Shown here: in pieces, positions 1 through 8,747 of the stretch
Layout of the letters: every line of letters begins with the position of its first letter
How positions within the stretch are numbered: the stretch's first letter is position 1
NCBI GenBank assembly: GCA_029250665.1
Contig: JAQXEV010000067.1
Span: 1 to 37,625 of the forward strand
DNA from: Candidatus Thalassarchaeaceae archaeon
Lineage (GTDB): Archaea > Thermoplasmatota > Poseidoniia > Poseidoniales > Thalassarchaeaceae
Direction of reading: 5' to 3'
Length of the DNA: 37,625 bases
Made by a program: the position numbers and the translations under genes
Notes under the pieces: model-generated
The model's input: only the letters and a program-made list of their open reading frames with translations
What the model was told of the DNA's origin: nothing
Database searches by the model: none

Positions 1-527
1 GCTGCCTCGTCGCTATCACTCCAGCCATCAGCATCGTCATCCATATCGAGGTAATTGCATATTCCATCACCATCGGTATCCGAGGGTGTTGAATCCGAAT
101 CGGTCGAATTCGTGCCACAAGCCACTTCTTCTATATCGGACCAGCCATCTCCATCATCATCTGAATCTAAAGAATCGCAGGTTCCGTCAGAATCGGTATC
201 CAGCGGTGTTGATTGGGAATCGGTCGAATTCGTGCCACAATTCGTTTCGTCCCCATCCGACCAACCATCTCCATCATCATCTGTATCGATGGAGTTGCAT
301 ATTCCATCTGAGTCGGTGTCGGTAGGGATCGAGGAATCGTCGTCTGGGTCGGTCCCGCACATCTGCTCCGCAGTGTCAGTCCAGCCATCACCATCATCAT
401 CTGTATCGATGAGGTCGCAAATACCATCTCCGTCCCCGTCGCTCGGGATGCTTGTATTGTCATTAGAATCGGTGCCACAAGCATTCTCATCATCATCGCT
501 CCAACCATCATTGTCGGAATCAAGTGA
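1..527 (-). repeat. Tandem ~111-bp TSP3 coding repeats
   Basis: The DNA repeats about every 111 bp (for example the near-identical runs at 104-121 and 224-241). Each unit encodes 37 residues with DxDxDG calcium loops and a Cys pair. At least four full units lie inside the window and the array continues past the left edge. Copies differ by point changes, so this is a coding repeat and not a CRISPR or satellite. Confidence 0.85.
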
Positions 528-1007
528 AGCCTGAGAGAGGACCCAGGAATCAGTTCCCCAGCCATCTCCATTAGTATTCCCATTCCCATTGACGAAATTC
601 ACTGCAAGGTCGAATGTCACGTTGCCCGAGCCATTAGCCGGAGCGGTCCAATCAACTGTCCATGAGCGCGCATTATCGTTGGAATGAGTCACTTCTCCGC
701 TTGAAATCTGAGCGTTCGAACCCGGATTCGAGAAGGAGCCATCATCCGCATCCAGATTGAATCCACCGTTAGAACCTGAAGGGCCACCGCTACCACCAAT
801 CGTCAGATTGTAGGTGCTATCTGGGGCGTATCCATCGACCGGTAATCCGCTTAGACTCGGTGTCACCTGATTTGCTCCGCCGCCGTGGCAGCTACACCCC
901 GAGGTGGACGAACCAGTCCTTCCTCCAGACCAGCCGAATGCATCCTGCGGTACGGCCAAAACGAGTAGAAGAACGAGTACCATCGATACCTTTCGCTGGG
1001 AGGTCAT
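1..1007 (-). CDS. Secreted TSP3 calcium-binding repeat protein with N-terminal CSCHG domain (partial, C-terminus off window)
   Basis: The frame is open from an ATG at 1007 down to base 1, so at least 335 residues are present and the C-terminus is missing. Residues 1-25 form a signal peptide (basic start, then a leucine/valine-rich core). A CSCHGG motif follows at about residue 40, then a ~110-residue beta-rich domain (LPVDGYAPDSTYNLTIGG). This resembles the choice-of-anchor V/Reeler-like domains, which carry a CxxCH or CxCH motif near their start. From about residue 165 there are 37-residue acidic repeats (DTDDDGDGWSD...CGT...SIP.D.DGDGIC), the TSP3 pattern that binds calcium, with two cysteines per unit. 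The start lies 32 bp after the stop of the next TSP3 gene on the same strand, so the two are probably co-transcribed. The role is probably surface structure or adhesion. The function is inferred; the domain types are fairly clear. Confidence 0.82.
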   Translation of the reverse strand, partial: MTSQRKVSMVLVLLLVLAVPQDAFGWSGGRTGSSTSGCSCHGGGANQVTPSLSGLPVDGYAPDSTYNLTIGGSGGPSGSNGGFNLDADDGSFSNPGSNAQISSGEVTHSNDNARSWTVDWTAPANGSGNVTFDLAVNFVNGNGNTNGDGWGTDSWVLSQASLDSDNDGWSDDDENACGTDSNDNTSIPSDGDGDGICDLIDTDDDGDGWTDTAEQMCGTDPDDDSSIPTDTDSDGICNSIDTDDDGDGWSDGDETNCGTNSTDSQSTPLDTDSDGTCDSLDSDDDGDGWSDIEEVACGTNSTDSDSTPSDTDGDGICNYLDMDDDADGWSDSDEA

Positions 1008-1039
1008 TGCCTCTCGGCGGCTTCAACCCCTTTTGGCCT

Positions 1040-3310
1040 TCACTCTCGCCTGTGTCGCACCGAGATAGTAGCTCCAAGCATCGCTAGTGCAGCCAGAAGG
1101 GCGGGAAATCCGGGAAGTGAATCATCTTCAGGCTCTTCAGGCTCCTCTGGTTCTCCAGTCTGAACATTATCGTCGATTGAGTCGCAAATTCCGTCTTCAT
1201 CGACGTCGACAGGCATCGCCTCAGCATCCATTGGATCGGTGCCGCAGGTTTTTTCATCGGAGTCAAGGAACCCGTCGCCATCATCATCATTGTCGGTATT
1301 ATCGCCGACTCCGTCATTGTCGTAATCACCCCACTCTGTCTCATCGTTAGGGAATGCATCTTGCTCGTCGGCTATGCCGTCACCATCATCGTCGGGGTCT
1401 TGCAAATCGCACATCCCATCTCCATCCCGGTCACGAGGAACAGAGACGCTGTCCAACGGTTCTGATTCGCATGCGGTCTCGATCTGGTCTGGCCAGCCGT
1501 CCCCATCATCATCGGTGTCGGCATTGTCTCCTTGACCATCACCATCGCTGTCGAGCCATTCCTTCTCGTCGTTCGGGAAGTCGTCCTCTTCATCGGCGGT
1601 TCCATCTCCGTCGTCATCGTGATCACTGACATCGCAAATTCCGTCGCCATCGAGGTCGGCGGGAATCGATTGGAAATCCATGTGGTCGCTACCACAGGTT
1701 AGCTCTACCAAGTCGGCCCAGCCGTCATCATCATCATCGTCATCCTCAACCAATGTTGTTTGACAGCTCTCTTCGATCTTATTCGGCATGCCATCGCCGT
1801 CTGTGTCTGTGAATGCACATGGGTCATCAGGGAAGGAATCGTCAGCGTCGTTGACTCCATCGTTATCCCCATCGAGGTCGAGATAATCGCATACTCCATC
1901 GCCATCGGAATCCATTGGATAGCTGTCCTCGTCCAACGGGTCAGTGGTACAATCTAATTCCTCACTATCACTGAATCCGTCGTTGTCGTCATCCGTGTCA
2001 GCATTGTCTCCAACACCGTCACCATCGCTATCGACACTCTCGGTTCCATCGTCCGGGAATTCATCATCGACATCGTCGATTCCATCGCCGTCATCATCCG
2101 GGTCCAAATCGTCGCACAGGTCGTCGCCGTCGCTATCGACTGGGGTCGAGTCAGCATCGTTTGCGTCTGAGCCACAATCTGCTTCAGTCGTGTCTGAGTA
2201 TCCATCGTTGTCGTCATCGGAGTCGGCATTATCGCCGACTCCGTCACCATCAGCGTCAGCTGATTCACTAGAGTCCAGTGGGAAGGCATCGTCGACATCA
2301 TCCACGCCGTCGTTATCGTCGTCGGAATCGCTGTCGTTCGGAATCCCATCGCCGTCGAAGTCATCGCCCTCAAGTGCATCACAGATGCCATTCGCATCGG
2401 AGTCAGCCGGCACGTCATTGTCGTCCAGCGGGCTGGTCCCGCAATCTGCCTCATCGATGTCGGACCATCCGTCGTTATCGTCGTCAAGATCCTCGGTCAA
2501 AGTCGAGGTGCCGGTGAATACTACATTGTCAACGTAAATTGATTCGGATTGCGAGTTGCTAGTCAACTCAATCTCCAAACTCCCTTGTCCTAGCGAGCCA
2601 ATGTTCGAACTAAAGCTAGTCCAAACTCCCATGTAAGGAGCAAAACCTCCGTGATTGCTAGAACCAGTAGCTCCGGTTACATTTACCAACTCAACTGTTG
2701 AGGAACTCCCTACAAATCTAATAATTAGGTTGTCTGAATCTTCGTAACTATTGCTCGACCCACCCTGTACAAAAACATCGAAAGTCATTGAATCCGCTGT
2801 AACATCGTCAAGAGTCAAGGTTGCAGTTCCGTCAACATCACCCATCTGGTATCCTTGTGTTCCTTCAGTGTAATTTCCTACCGTTCCAGTATAGTTTGCA
2901 GTTCCAAAATAATCTCCATCAGTAAGTCCAACCCCTCCATTTGAGGTATAGAATGTAGTGAAACCAATCTCAGAACCATTGGTCTGATTATGGGCTACAT
3001 GAGGTTCATCCGCATTATTCCAGAGATAATAATTTGAAGTTCCATCCCCAGTATCATAGTACTTTGAGCCATTAGTGAATGGGTCTTCGAAGGAGGTGTA
3101 TGCAACGACCACATTTGAGGTACAGCCGGAGACGACAGAATCGGGTAATCCGTCTCCGTCGGTGTCTGTATCAGCGCAGGCATTGTTCGGGAAATCATCG
3201 ATTGAATCGTCGACGCCGTCACCGTCGCTATCGTCTGCAAGCACGGTCGGAGGGACCATGAGAAGGAGGAGGGCGATGAGGAGAGTCAGAGGCTTCGCGG
3301 TGCGGGTCAT
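1040..3310 (-). CDS. Surface-anchored TSP3 repeat protein with jelly-roll-like domain and PGF-CTERM-like C-terminus
   Basis: This protein has 756 residues from the ATG at 3310. An upstream in-frame start at 3361 would put 17 charged residues before the signal peptide, so 3310 is preferred. Residues 1-25 are a signal peptide (LTLLIALLLLMVPPTVLA). One TSP3 motif follows. Then comes a ~200-residue beta-rich domain (about 60-270) with many NxT/S sequons that looks like a lectin or carbohydrate-binding jelly roll. About 430 residues of TSP3 repeats come next, including six Cys-pair units. The end is a Glu/Pro spacer, LPGF, a hydrophobic helix and RHRRE. This matches the PGF-CTERM layout, which archaeosortase is known to process to a lipid anchor in haloarchaea. 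The jelly-roll segment is visibly more AT-rich than the repeats. It is probably a surface adhesin or structural protein; the ligand is unknown. Confidence 0.85.
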   Translation of the reverse strand: MTRTAKPLTLLIALLLLMVPPTVLADDSDGDGVDDSIDDFPNNACADTDTDGDGLPDSVVSGCTSNVVVAYTSFEDPFTNGSKYYDTGDGTSNYYLWNNADEPHVAHNQTNGSEIGFTTFYTSNGGVGLTDGDYFGTANYTGTVGNYTEGTQGYQMGDVDGTATLTLDDVTADSMTFDVFVQGGSSNSYEDSDNLIIRFVGSSSTVELVNVTGATGSSNHGGFAPYMGVWTSFSSNIGSLGQGSLEIELTSNSQSESIYVDNVVFTGTSTLTEDLDDDNDGWSDIDEADCGTSPLDDNDVPADSDANGICDALEGDDFDGDGIPNDSDSDDDNDGVDDVDDAFPLDSSESADADGDGVGDNADSDDDNDGYSDTTEADCGSDANDADSTPVDSDGDDLCDDLDPDDDGDGIDDVDDEFPDDGTESVDSDGDGVGDNADTDDDNDGFSDSEELDCTTDPLDEDSYPMDSDGDGVCDYLDLDGDNDGVNDADDSFPDDPCAFTDTDGDGMPNKIEESCQTTLVEDDDDDDDGWADLVELTCGSDHMDFQSIPADLDGDGICDVSDHDDDGDGTADEEDDFPNDEKEWLDSDGDGQGDNADTDDDGDGWPDQIETACESEPLDSVSVPRDRDGDGMCDLQDPDDDGDGIADEQDAFPNDETEWGDYDNDGVGDNTDNDDDGDGFLDSDEKTCGTDPMDAEAMPVDVDEDGICDSIDDNVQTGEPEEPEEPEDDSLPGFPALLAALAMLGATISVRHRRE
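1171..2510 (-). repeat. TSP3 calcium-binding supra-repeat array
   Basis: This GC-richer stretch encodes alternating TSP3 motifs in a higher-order unit of roughly 75-78 residues. One half carries a Cys pair (CG..P.D......P.D.DGDGIC). The other half is Cys-free (DDFPND..EW.DSDGDG.GDNADTDDDGDG). Six Cys-pair halves are recognisable. The left-edge gene repeats only a 37-residue Cys-containing unit, so the two arrays appear to have been built from related units in different ways. Confidence 0.8.
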
Positions 3311-3333
3311 GGTTTGCCAAGAGCGGAGCGATT

Positions 3334-3340
3334 GAAATAA
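3334..3340 (-). promoter_or_regulatory. Possible TATA box for the TSP3 gene pair
   Basis: TTATTTC on the minus strand is centred 27 bp before the ATG at 3310. That spacing fits an archaeal TATA box driving a nearly leaderless transcript. The match is by position and AT content only. Confidence 0.35.
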
Positions 3341-3419
3341 CTCTCGTAGGCGAGGTTGCAAGAAACACGCGAGGGTGAGTGACCGTCAGACTCTTTGACC
3401 GAGAGTGGAAGCATGACGC

Positions 3420-4700
3420 ATGGACCCACGGAAACAGGCAGAAGCCGTTCAGATTGCGAGCGCAGCCTCGGGCAGACATTACCGAGATTCCATCCCAATG
3501 ATTGCAAGCGAAAACATCCTTTCTCCGTTAGTTGCAAAAGCCATTCAAGGTGACCTTCACGGCCGATACGCAGAAGGTCTTCCTGGGAAGAGATACTATC
3601 AGGGATGTGATGATTTTGATACGATTGAAAGCATCGGTATCGAATCGGCTCGACGTGTTTTTGGTTGCCGATTCGCCAATATCCAATCGATTTCAGGAAC
3701 CGTTTCGAATATGGGTGCACTGAAGGCGTTGGCTAAGCCCGGTGATACGATTACAGCAGTTTCTACGGCTGATGGTGGGCACATTTCGCACCATCCGATG
3801 GGTGCTGTTGGGATGCGTGGTCTCAACCTCGTGACCTATCCTTGGGATGAGGCTCGCATGGAGCCTGATGTTGATGCGGCGTGCGCTTTGATCCGTGAGG
3901 AGGAGCCCGAGTTGGCTTTGTTCGGCCAATCCGTGATTCTGTTTCCTATTCCTCTGCAGGAGATGGCCGATGCCGCCCACGAGGTTGGTGCGAAGGTGAT
4001 GTATGATGGCGCGCACGTGCTTGGATTGATTGCTGGAGGTCATTTTCAGGATCCTTTGCAAGAGGGTGCGGATGTGATGACCGGTTCAAGTCACAAAACA
4101 TTCCCTGGTCCTCAAGGGGGCTTCGTGCTGAGTGATTCTGAGGACGAAACCCTTCAGAAGAAATTGAACAATGCCATATTCCCTGGAGTCTGTTCCTCTT
4201 ACCATCTTCATCACGTCGCCGGGAAGGTTGTCGCTCTGGCCGAATTCGAGGCCTTCGGAGCCGATTACGCGCGCGACATAGTTGCCAATGCCAAGGCGCT
4301 TGGTGCAGCATTGGCTGCGGAAGGATTCGATGTACTCGCCGAGGAGCGAGGTTACACATCGAGCCACCAGGTTTTGACTAGGCACGGTGGACCCGATTCA
4401 GGTGCCGGAAAGCGAGCAGCCCGCACGCTCGAGGATTGTGGAATAATCACCAACATGAACATGCTTCCAGGTGATACCAAGGCAATGTCTGGCCCGAGCG
4501 GGCTGCGCCTCGGCACACCCGAGCTCACACGTGTCGGAATGGGTACGGACGAGATGCAAGATGTCGCCCGTTTCTTCAGCCGCGCGCTTATCGAAGAAGA
4601 CGATGCTGCTAGCGTGCGAGCCGACGTGTCCGAGTTCAAATCACGCTTCCAAATAGTGCATTATGCACTCGAACAAGGTCCTGCTTATCCCGGACTCTAA
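3420..4700 (+). CDS. glyA: Serine hydroxymethyltransferase
   Basis: This cytosolic PLP enzyme interconverts serine and glycine while moving a one-carbon unit to or from a folate or pterin carrier. The 426-residue length is normal for the family. Recognisable family blocks are IASENILSP near the N-terminus, the YAEGLPGKRYYQGC segment, the SGTVSN block, and the PLP-lysine motif GSSHKTFPGPQGG with Lys226 as the Schiff-base residue. GPSGLRLGTPELTRVGMG near the C-terminus is also typical. The ATG at 3420 is the natural start, because family similarity begins within the first 15 residues. The gene lies 109 bp from the divergently transcribed TSP3 gene. Glycine made here is a substrate of PurD, encoded further right at 27080, although the two genes are not adjacent. 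Confidence 0.97.
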   Translation: MDPRKQAEAVQIASAASGRHYRDSIPMIASENILSPLVAKAIQGDLHGRYAEGLPGKRYYQGCDDFDTIESIGIESARRVFGCRFANIQSISGTVSNMGALKALAKPGDTITAVSTADGGHISHHPMGAVGMRGLNLVTYPWDEARMEPDVDAACALIREEEPELALFGQSVILFPIPLQEMADAAHEVGAKVMYDGAHVLGLIAGGHFQDPLQEGADVMTGSSHKTFPGPQGGFVLSDSEDETLQKKLNNAIFPGVCSSYHLHHVAGKVVALAEFEAFGADYARDIVANAKALGAALAAEGFDVLAEERGYTSSHQVLTRHGGPDSGAGKRAARTLEDCGIITNMNMLPGDTKAMSGPSGLRLGTPELTRVGMGTDEMQDVARFFSRALIEEDDAASVRADVSEFKSRFQIVHYALEQGPAYPGL

Positions 4701-4720
4701 TCCGGAACAGGATTATTGCC

Positions 4721-4737
4721 GACCACCAAAGGTGGTC
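4721..4737 (+). repeat. Hairpin GACCACC-AAA-GGTGGTC, shares a 13-bp core with 23234-23252
   Basis: A perfect 7-bp inverted repeat with an AAA loop starts 20 bp after the glyA stop and ends 4 bp before the next ATG at 4742. The core CCACCAAAGGTGG recurs at 23237-23249 in the same place relative to another stop codon. No T-run follows, so it is not a classical terminator. It could be an operator, a processing site or a small dispersed repeat. Confidence 0.6.
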
Positions 4738-4741
4738 GTAC

Positions 4742-7700
4742 ATGCCTACGCGGGCGCAGGTCGCAATCCTCCTCACCGTGTTGATGTGCAGTTCGGGTTG
4801 TATGGGACTTTTCGAACCTTCAGAAAAACTCCCCGACATTCTCGATTGCTCCGAGCAGCCGAATCATCCAGATTGCATAGTCGATCCAGTGACCGAGGAG
4901 GATTGTCGGCACGACGAGGTTTTCACTGGAGTGGAATGCAGGTGGATGGAAAGGCCAGAACAATTGTCCTATGGTATCTCGAGTATTTCGCTTAACGTCG
5001 GCGAGGACATGCAGGCTCTGACTCCATCATTTGTCGGTGATGGCCCCGATACTTGGGTGGTTAATCCACCATTCCCTCAAGGAATATCCTTTGATCGAGA
5101 GAGTGGCGTCATCTCAGGCTCCCCTAGCGAAGCCACAATAGAGATCAGACACACCATCGTGGCTTCGAACGCTGTCGGTTCGACCAGCACTTGGATAGAC
5201 CTAGAAGTGACAATTGAGGGTCCGAAATCAATTACCTATGCTGAATCAATTCTGGATTGTGAATTGGGCCACCAATGCCAACTCGCCCCTCCCTCAATAT
5301 CCGGAGGAGAGCCTGATTATTGGTCGGTTGACCCTCGTCTTCCCGATGGAATTTCTTTGTTAGCAGACGGTTCAATCGATGGTTCTCCAACTCAATTGGG
5401 TGACTCTAACCACACGATTACCATATCCAATGAGGGTGGTTCGGTCGAAACCGCAATTCGAATCATCGTGCTACACGAAGCTCCGATGGGCTTGGGGTAT
5501 GGGGGTAATCGATTTCTTCTGAGCATCGGAGATGATGTTCAGGTTGTTCCGGTCACAACTGGTGGACGAATCGTCTCGTGGTTGGTAGAACCTCCATTAC
5601 CAGACGGCCTCCAACTTTTGCAAGCCGACGGCTCAATCCGTGGTTCTCCAACGACCGTCCAAGCCCTGACTCCTCATCGCATCACGGCGACAAATACGGG
5701 TGGGGCGATTTCAGTCGACGTTCTCATCAGCGTCGTCGACATTCCAGTCTCAAACCTGATCTACACTCCGGACGAACACGACCTGACTATCGGCGACGAG
5801 ATTTCAGTCACGCCGGCGCATTCTGGAGGTATTCCCGATTCTTGGTATATTGAGCCGGAGTTACCGTCCGGATTCACATTCGATTCTACGAACGGCACTA
5901 TCAGCGGCACCGCCGCAGACCTTCAGGCAGATTGGTCAAGCTTCACAATCTGGGCCAATAATACAGGAGGCTCGACCTCGACATCGTTCAGAATCCGTAT
6001 CACGAGCCTCGCCCCTGACCTAATTTCTTGGGCGCAGACTGAATACGCCCTCGCTTCCAACGAGAGCGCATTCATCGCTGTGACAAATAATGGTCCAGAA
6101 ATCGATTCTTGGGAGATTGAACCTGCGCTTCCCGACGGACTTGTGATAATTACGAACGGCAGTATCGAAGGAACGCCCACCCACAATATAGATTGGACTG
6201 AGTTCACAATCTGGGCCAACAATACCGGCGGCTCAGTCGGACTCAACATCTGGATTGTAGTCCACGATTTACGCGCAGATCAGAGTGAGTTGCTAAGTGG
6301 CTTGGATGATGCAGATTGGGGTGGATGGTCATCACTAATACTGCCCATTGGAAAATGGTCGTTCCCTCTAGGTCGGGACACGACAGACTCTACCGTCGTA
6401 GCTGCTAGCCACGTCGGCAGAGGAAAGATGATTGGTCTCGGACATGAGAGCTGGGTCGCACAGAATCACGAATTCAATTTCAGAGCAGTAGAGTGGGTCT
6501 GTGGAGAGGCGGCAAATGTTGGTTTGGCCTATGGCGCTGGATTTGATCACTGGGAGGACGAACTCAGGGCTGAGGGACATTCCGTTCATCTTTCAGTAAC
6601 TCCCGATGACCTCTCTCAGGTGGATTGCCTGCTGGATGAGTTCTGGAACGGACACGATGACGCTGACAACTTGGCCATAGAGCAGTTCCTACTTGGCGGA
6701 GGAGGGGTGATAATGGGTGGTCACGCATGGTACTGGTCATACTCAAACAGTGATGTCCCACACAATTACCCTGGAAACAAGATTTCCAAGACAACCGGTT
6801 TGATGGTCTCTTCAGATTGGGGATACAACGACATAGACTTCGAAATTCCGGACTTGATGTATACTCCGCATAATGCAATTAGGGGGATTTTTGCTGACAG
6901 AGTCGACGGAATTGAGTTGACGGAAGAGGAAGCTGCAATTGCTTACTCCTCAATTTCCGATTGCACTGTAATGGTTCCTCTGGACTTTTTGGAATTCTGG
7001 ACGCCTCTCAGGGAGTTGGTCAACTCCACAGGATGGACAGTAATTCCATACAGCACCTTGTGGAGTTCAACTGGTCATGAACTAGGTGCTGATCCAGTGG
7101 CCGATGTGATTCTGAGACTGGAGGAAGCCCTAACTCAGAATCTTCCCGCCGACCAGTTACCCGTCCATCCAAGTCATACTGAGTTTCCAGGCGAGGTTCC
7201 TTCCAATGCAACTCGGATTTCTCGAACAGTATCAATAAACGGCACCCAATCGGGACTGCCTTCGAATTTCGGTTATTCGGGTGCACGGAGTAGCCTTCGA
7301 ATGTCCACCGGTCTCTATGCCCCCCCTGGTGAGGTCCTCACAGTGTCAGTGAGCCAAGATGTGTCTGAGTTGGGATTCTGGATATTGATTGGTGCGCATA
7401 CAGATGGGCTTTGGGGGAAAGACGTCATCAAGAGACATTCGAAGATCTACAGGTATTGGTGGATTGATAACACCACCACTGAGATAGGAAACGCGTTTGG
7501 TGGACCGATATATGCTGCTATACCTGCTGGTTCAGAATTCGGCGAATTCGACATGACGATTTCCGGAGCGGTAAGGGCCCCAATGTTCGTGCTCGGCGAA
7601 ACATCCGATTTTGAGTGGATATATTCTGAGAGGGAGAATCCAGCTCCGTGGACCGAGTTGGTCTCTAACAATTTCATTATGACTGTGCCAAGTTCCGAGA

Positions 7701-8713
7701 TTCGAAACCTGAATAATCCAACTGAATTGATGGATTGGTGGGACGAAGCACTCGAGATGGAGCACGAGCTCTACGGCTACCTGCCGTGGCCTCGAGTCGA
7801 GAGGGCAGTCTTCGATGCCCAGATTTCTGCTGGGTGGATGCACTCCGGATACCCGTTCATGGCACATGACCTGAGCGTTGCTGGTGTGGTAAATTCATCC
7901 TACATGTCAGAGAACGGCGATTGGGGTATGTTCCACGAATTGGGTCATAATCACCAGTGGATGCCTTCTACTCTTCCAGGAACCACCGAGACTGGATGCA
8001 ACTTCGCGAGCGTCTATTTGATGGAAGAACTGGTCGGTGTAGAGGGTCACGGGGCGGTCGACCCAGTACAGCGAGATTCGCGTATGCGCAGTTACTTCGA
8101 CGACGGCTCAAACATCGCCAACTGGTCTGTGTGGATAGCCCTCGATACATATCTGATCATCAAAGAGGAATGGGATTGGGACCCAATTACAGAGGCCCTC
8201 AGTGTCTACTACACTTTGCCCTCCGCCGAAGTGCCGGTAGGCGATACGGAGGAGTTCAACGCATGGGTAATGCACCTCTCTAACGCTACTGGATACAACT
8301 TAGCGCCGTATCACGCTGCTTGGGGATTCCCACTGACTCAGGACACCTTTGACTCTCTTTCCCATCTTCCAATTTGGGTCGATGACCCACTGCGCGGAGA
8401 ATATTTCGTTTACGATGCCATACTGCGAAATATCGGTGCCAATAGCACTACTTCGAGCACCGCCGACTTTGCTTGGGATACCTACGATAACGGCACCAAC
8501 ACTACCCTCACGCTCTACTGGGGAACCACCGATATGGGCAACCAATCTTGGGTCTGGGGAAATAACGCAAATCTCGGAGATTCCGAAGTCGGTTGGGGTG
8601 AGTATGAGGTGACTGGGTTGTCGAGCGGAACTACCTATTACGCACGAGTGAAGGCTTCGAATGAGGAGCGAGACACCTGGTTCGGGCCAGTGAGTTGGAC
8701 TACGTCGACTTGA
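4742..8713 (+). CDS. M60-family (enhancin/TCAF-like) metallopeptidase lipoprotein with Ig-like repeats
   Basis: This 1323-residue protein starts with a short signal peptide ending in CSSGC (Cys20), a loose lipobox suggesting a lipid-anchored surface protein. Residues ~75-510 hold five ~85-residue putative-Ig repeats with the recurring pattern D.W...P.LP.G......G.I.G.P. Residues ~515-800 resemble the glutamine-amidotransferase-like part of TCAF proteins (VVAASHVGRGKMIGLGHESW). Residues ~850-1220 are the M60 peptidase: IGAHTDGLW, FGGPIYAAIP and PWTELVSNNFIMTVPS lead to HELGHNHQ. His1065, Glu1066 and His1069 form the zinc site, and Glu1083 is the likely third ligand. The last ~95 residues look like a fibronectin-III domain. 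Known M60 enzymes cut mucin-type glycoproteins, so it may attack glycosylated protein outside the cell. The true substrate is unknown. No frameshift is seen and all catalytic residues are present. Confidence 0.9.
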   Translation: MPTRAQVAILLTVLMCSSGCMGLFEPSEKLPDILDCSEQPNHPDCIVDPVTEEDCRHDEVFTGVECRWMERPEQLSYGISSISLNVGEDMQALTPSFVGDGPDTWVVNPPFPQGISFDRESGVISGSPSEATIEIRHTIVASNAVGSTSTWIDLEVTIEGPKSITYAESILDCELGHQCQLAPPSISGGEPDYWSVDPRLPDGISLLADGSIDGSPTQLGDSNHTITISNEGGSVETAIRIIVLHEAPMGLGYGGNRFLLSIGDDVQVVPVTTGGRIVSWLVEPPLPDGLQLLQADGSIRGSPTTVQALTPHRITATNTGGAISVDVLISVVDIPVSNLIYTPDEHDLTIGDEISVTPAHSGGIPDSWYIEPELPSGFTFDSTNGTISGTAADLQADWSSFTIWANNTGGSTSTSFRIRITSLAPDLISWAQTEYALASNESAFIAVTNNGPEIDSWEIEPALPDGLVIITNGSIEGTPTHNIDWTEFTIWANNTGGSVGLNIWIVVHDLRADQSELLSGLDDADWGGWSSLILPIGKWSFPLGRDTTDSTVVAASHVGRGKMIGLGHESWVAQNHEFNFRAVEWVCGEAANVGLAYGAGFDHWEDELRAEGHSVHLSVTPDDLSQVDCLLDEFWNGHDDADNLAIEQFLLGGGGVIMGGHAWYWSYSNSDVPHNYPGNKISKTTGLMVSSDWGYNDIDFEIPDLMYTPHNAIRGIFADRVDGIELTEEEAAIAYSSISDCTVMVPLDFLEFWTPLRELVNSTGWTVIPYSTLWSSTGHELGADPVADVILRLEEALTQNLPADQLPVHPSHTEFPGEVPSNATRISRTVSINGTQSGLPSNFGYSGARSSLRMSTGLYAPPGEVLTVSVSQDVSELGFWILIGAHTDGLWGKDVIKRHSKIYRYWWIDNTTTEIGNAFGGPIYAAIPAGSEFGEFDMTISGAVRAPMFVLGETSDFEWIYSERENPAPWTELVSNNFIMTVPSSEIRNLNNPTELMDWWDEALEMEHELYGYLPWPRVERAVFDAQISAGWMHSGYPFMAHDLSVAGVVNSSYMSENGDWGMFHELGHNHQWMPSTLPGTTETGCNFASVYLMEELVGVEGHGAVDPVQRDSRMRSYFDDGSNIANWSVWIALDTYLIIKEEWDWDPITEALSVYYTLPSAEVPVGDTEEFNAWVMHLSNATGYNLAPYHAAWGFPLTQDTFDSLSHLPIWVDDPLRGEYFVYDAILRNIGANSTTSSTADFAWDTYDNGTNTTLTLYWGTTDMGNQSWVWGNNANLGDSEVGWGEYEVTGLSSGTTYYARVKASNEERDTWFGPVSWTTST

Positions 8714-8747
8714 CACTGGTCTCTTCCCTAACCAATGGTTCACTGGT
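8714..8747. other. Short convergent intergenic gap
   Basis: Only 34 bp separate the stops of the M60 gene (plus) and the acyltransferase-like gene (minus). The gap holds a small palindromic element (AACCAATGGTT, 8730-8740) and a pyrimidine-rich run. Any terminator must be here or inside the coding ends; none is obvious. Confidence 0.4.

Noticed and set aside
1-2500. Regularly spaced repeats that might suggest a CRISPR array
   Set aside because: Units are contiguous, imperfect, in frame, and encode TSP3 motifs; there are no unique spacers between identical repeats.
167-2537. Several long open frames on both strands across the TSP3 repeats
   Set aside because: They are low-complexity shadows (Ser/Pro or Met/Thr rich) of the Asp-rich repeat codons; the minus-strand frames encoding DxDxDG repeats with signal peptides explain the DNA.
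3307-4385. Antisense frames over glyA (up to 137 residues)
   Set aside because: They carry no recognisable domain and overlap a full-length, well-conserved enzyme.
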